Of a stretch of 64,000 nucleotides of DNA, positions 62,671 through 64,000 are shown in pieces (within the stretch, counting starts at the first letter, position 1; the number at the start of each line of letters is the position of its first letter). The notes beneath the pieces are model-generated. The model was not told the DNA's origin. It saw only the letters and a program-made list of their open reading frames with translations, and did no database searches. The DNA is from Streptomyces zagrosensis (lineage in GTDB: Bacteria > Actinomycetota > Actinomycetes > Streptomycetales > Streptomycetaceae), in assembly GCF_014203645.1 (NCBI RefSeq), contig NZ_JACHJL010000005.1:372001-436000 (forward strand). Reading direction: 5' to 3'. The translations under genes were made by a program, and so were the position numbers.

Positions 62671-63117
62671 ATGTCCACAGAGAGCACCCGCGCCATCATC
62701 GACGCTTATCTGGCCAAGACCCGAGCCCGTGATCTGGATGGCGCGGTAGCGCTGTTCTCCGAAGACGTCGCCTGGGATGCCCCTGGCTCCGGCGCGGCTC
62801 CGTGGTCGGGCCGGCGTTCCTCGCGGGCCGAGGTGGCGGAGTTTTTCAGGCTGTTGCACGACCATCTCACACCCGAGGAGTTCACCGTCACGCACATCGT
62901 GGTCGAGGGCGCCCACGGCGTGATCATCGGTCATCTCCGGGACACGGTGAAGGCCACCGGCGCAACCCTGACCACGCCGTTCGCCGCCCATGTCACCGTC
63001 GCCGACGAGCAGATCACCGGCTACCGCCTCTTTGAGGACACCCACGCTTTGGCCCAGGCCCTGAGCGGTCCGGCGAGCCCGCCGGACACGAGCGAGGCCT
63101 CCGCTTCCGCGGGTTGA
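62671..63117 (+). CDS. SnoaL/NTF2-like protein
   Basis: A 148-residue protein: IIDAYLAKTRARDLDGAVAL, FSEDVAWDAPGSG and FRLLHDHLTPEEFTVTHIVV fit the NTF2-like cone fold used by polyketide cyclases and limonene-epoxide hydrolases. ATG after AAGGAG. It is the first of a plus-strand series (this gene, a second NTF2-like gene, a SARP regulator). Confidence 0.85.
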   Translation: MSTESTRAIIDAYLAKTRARDLDGAVALFSEDVAWDAPGSGAAPWSGRRSSRAEVAEFFRLLHDHLTPEEFTVTHIVVEGAHGVIIGHLRDTVKATGATLTTPFAAHVTVADEQITGYRLFEDTHALAQALSGPASPPDTSEASASAG

Positions 63118-63361
63118 GTGGCGTCCCTACATATCGGCACACCACTCACCCGGAAGTACCGGCGTACCACCCACACCGACGACGTATCGGCGCACCTCCC
63201 GGACCGGCCCAGCACCGCCGCATGCTGGCCGGCAACCCCCCGCACCCGGCGCGCCGACCCCACACCCCTCGCATCACGACCCGGCGCTCCGCCCCTGCGC
63301 GGAACGCGCCGACCGGCAACCGCCCCGACCGGCAACCGGAGCACCAGGAAAGGCCAGCCCA

Positions 63362-63682
63362 ATGAGCCTGAACAACAAGCTGTCCCAACCAGCGGTGCGC
63401 GCCTTCGTCGCCGCCGTGAACGCCACTGACCGCAAGGCCCTCTGGGCCACGCTTACCCCCGACGCGTCCATGTCCGACGACAACATGGACCACAACCTTG
63501 TCGAATGGGCCGAGCGGGAGATCTTCGGCTCGCACCCCCGCATGGACGTCGAGTGGGAGTCCGACGACGGGCTGTCCCTCCGCGCCCGCTACCACAACGA
63601 CATTTGGGGCGACCTCTCCTCCGCATGGACGTTCACGCTCACCGACGGGAAGATCAGCCACTTCGAGGCAGGGCCGGGCTAA
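63362..63682 (+). CDS. Second small NTF2-like protein
   Basis: A 106-residue protein: RAFVAAVNATDRKALWATLT, PDASMSDDNMDHNLVEWAER and DIWGDLSSAWTFTLTDGKIS, an NTF2-like fold (SnoaL_4 type). ATG preceded by AGGAAAGG. The GC-rich 244-base gap before it holds no further gene. Confidence 0.8.
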   Translation: MSLNNKLSQPAVRAFVAAVNATDRKALWATLTPDASMSDDNMDHNLVEWAEREIFGSHPRMDVEWESDDGLSLRARYHNDIWGDLSSAWTFTLTDGKISHFEAGPG

Positions 63683-63783
63683 GCGATCGGGCGGCCCATG
63701 GATCGCCCCCGCGAACACCCTTACCGACCCGCCACCGACGTCTCAGCGGCATACGTGGCGATGGGCCTGACGAGAGGAGCCGG

Positions 63784-64000
63784 GTGAGCCACCCTCCGGG
63801 GGGAGCAGCGAACACGGCAGGGGGCGCAACGGTACGCCTGCGGCTGCTTGGCCCGGTGGGCGTCGATGTTGACGGCCACGGCGTCAGCCTCGGGCCGCAG
63901 CAGTGTGCCCTGTTGGCCCTCCTGGCGCTCGCGGGTGGGCGAGCCGTCAGCACCTCGCGGATCGTGGATGCGCTGTGGGAGGGCGGCGCTCCGCGGGGTG
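63784..64000 (+). CDS. SARP/AfsR-family regulator, N-terminal fragment
   Basis: The first 72 codons are present. GTG after GAGGAG; the sequence VRLRLLGPVGVDVDGHGVSL, GPQQCALLALLALAGGRAVS and TSRIVDALWEGGAP is the OmpR-type winged-helix domain of Streptomyces antibiotic regulatory proteins. The gene continues beyond the window; whether ATPase and TPR domains follow (AfsR type) cannot be seen. It could open a secondary-metabolite cluster. Confidence 0.9.
   Translation, partial: MSHPPGGAANTAGGATVRLRLLGPVGVDVDGHGVSLGPQQCALLALLALAGGRAVSTSRIVDALWEGGAPRG

Overview
The window is about 70% G+C, with high third-position GC, GTG/TTG starts, SsgB, Tat-exported GlpQ, SARP and Ser/Thr-kinase genes. This points to a Streptomyces chromosome. 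The gene order from memory (pimA, acyltransferase, pgsA, EF-G2, HIT, thrS, ssgB, pab genes, tRNA cluster, cob genes, metNIQ, glpQ, plsC, argH) is that of the conserved core arm around SCO1525-SCO1570 of S. coelicolor. No complete biosynthetic gene cluster is visible. A SARP-type regulator begins at the right edge.

Layout. 1-1.8 kb: phosphatidylinositol mannoside genes (pimA end, acyltransferase, pgsA) in an overlapping minus-strand operon. 2.1-7.3 kb: an FtsX-type ABC exporter divergent from a two-component system. 7.6-14.4 kb: EF-G-like GTPase, a large membrane protein, a HIT hydrolase and thrS. 14.7-18.1 kb: a decayed patch with a frameshifted gene, a 1.43-kb IS5-type element carrying a passenger gene, and a deleted exonuclease gene. 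18.1-19.8 kb: two tRNA-Val(CAC) genes around an SRPBCC gene and an interspersed repeat tract. 20.4-26.2 kb: ssgB, a CGNR regulator, small membrane proteins, a DsbA-like protein, a GNAT, and pabB-pabC. 26.3-26.9 kb: a tRNA operon (Gly, Cys, 3x Val-GAC) with its own promoter and terminator. 27-30 kb: a zf-TFIIB protein, a phosphotransferase, and a SnoaL-like gene cut by an IS200/IS605-type end. 30.7-35 kb: Ser/Thr kinase, SpoU methyltransferase and siroheme/corrinoid CysG-like protein. 35.2-43.4 kb: a giant CobT fusion (disordered region + BluB-like + CobT) and CobL. 43.6-47.7 kb: a GNAT and the metNIQ methionine importer, preceded by an unannotated Met/Cys-rich leader peptide. 48-55 kb: membrane proteins, a GNAT, a sigma factor, glpQ, plsC, and an MFS exporter with its TetR regulator. 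55.2-58 kb: argH and argG with a candidate ArgR operator. 58.2-64 kb: an MFS transporter, DUF488, a PNPOx-like protein, unknown proteins, two NTF2-like proteins, and the SARP start.

Functional links. Tetrapyrrole genes (CysG-like, CobT/BluB, CobL) cluster together and feed B12, which would serve cobalamin-dependent methionine synthesis beside metNIQ. argG/argH complete arginine synthesis. pabB/pabC make p-aminobenzoate.

The most notable signals are the leader peptide before metN, the 2265-residue CobT fusion, the GCGAAGC-core repeat tract between the tRNA-Val genes, the passenger gene inside the IS, and several 9-bp-period minisatellites at unrelated loci. All functional calls rest on reading the sequence; no database search was run.
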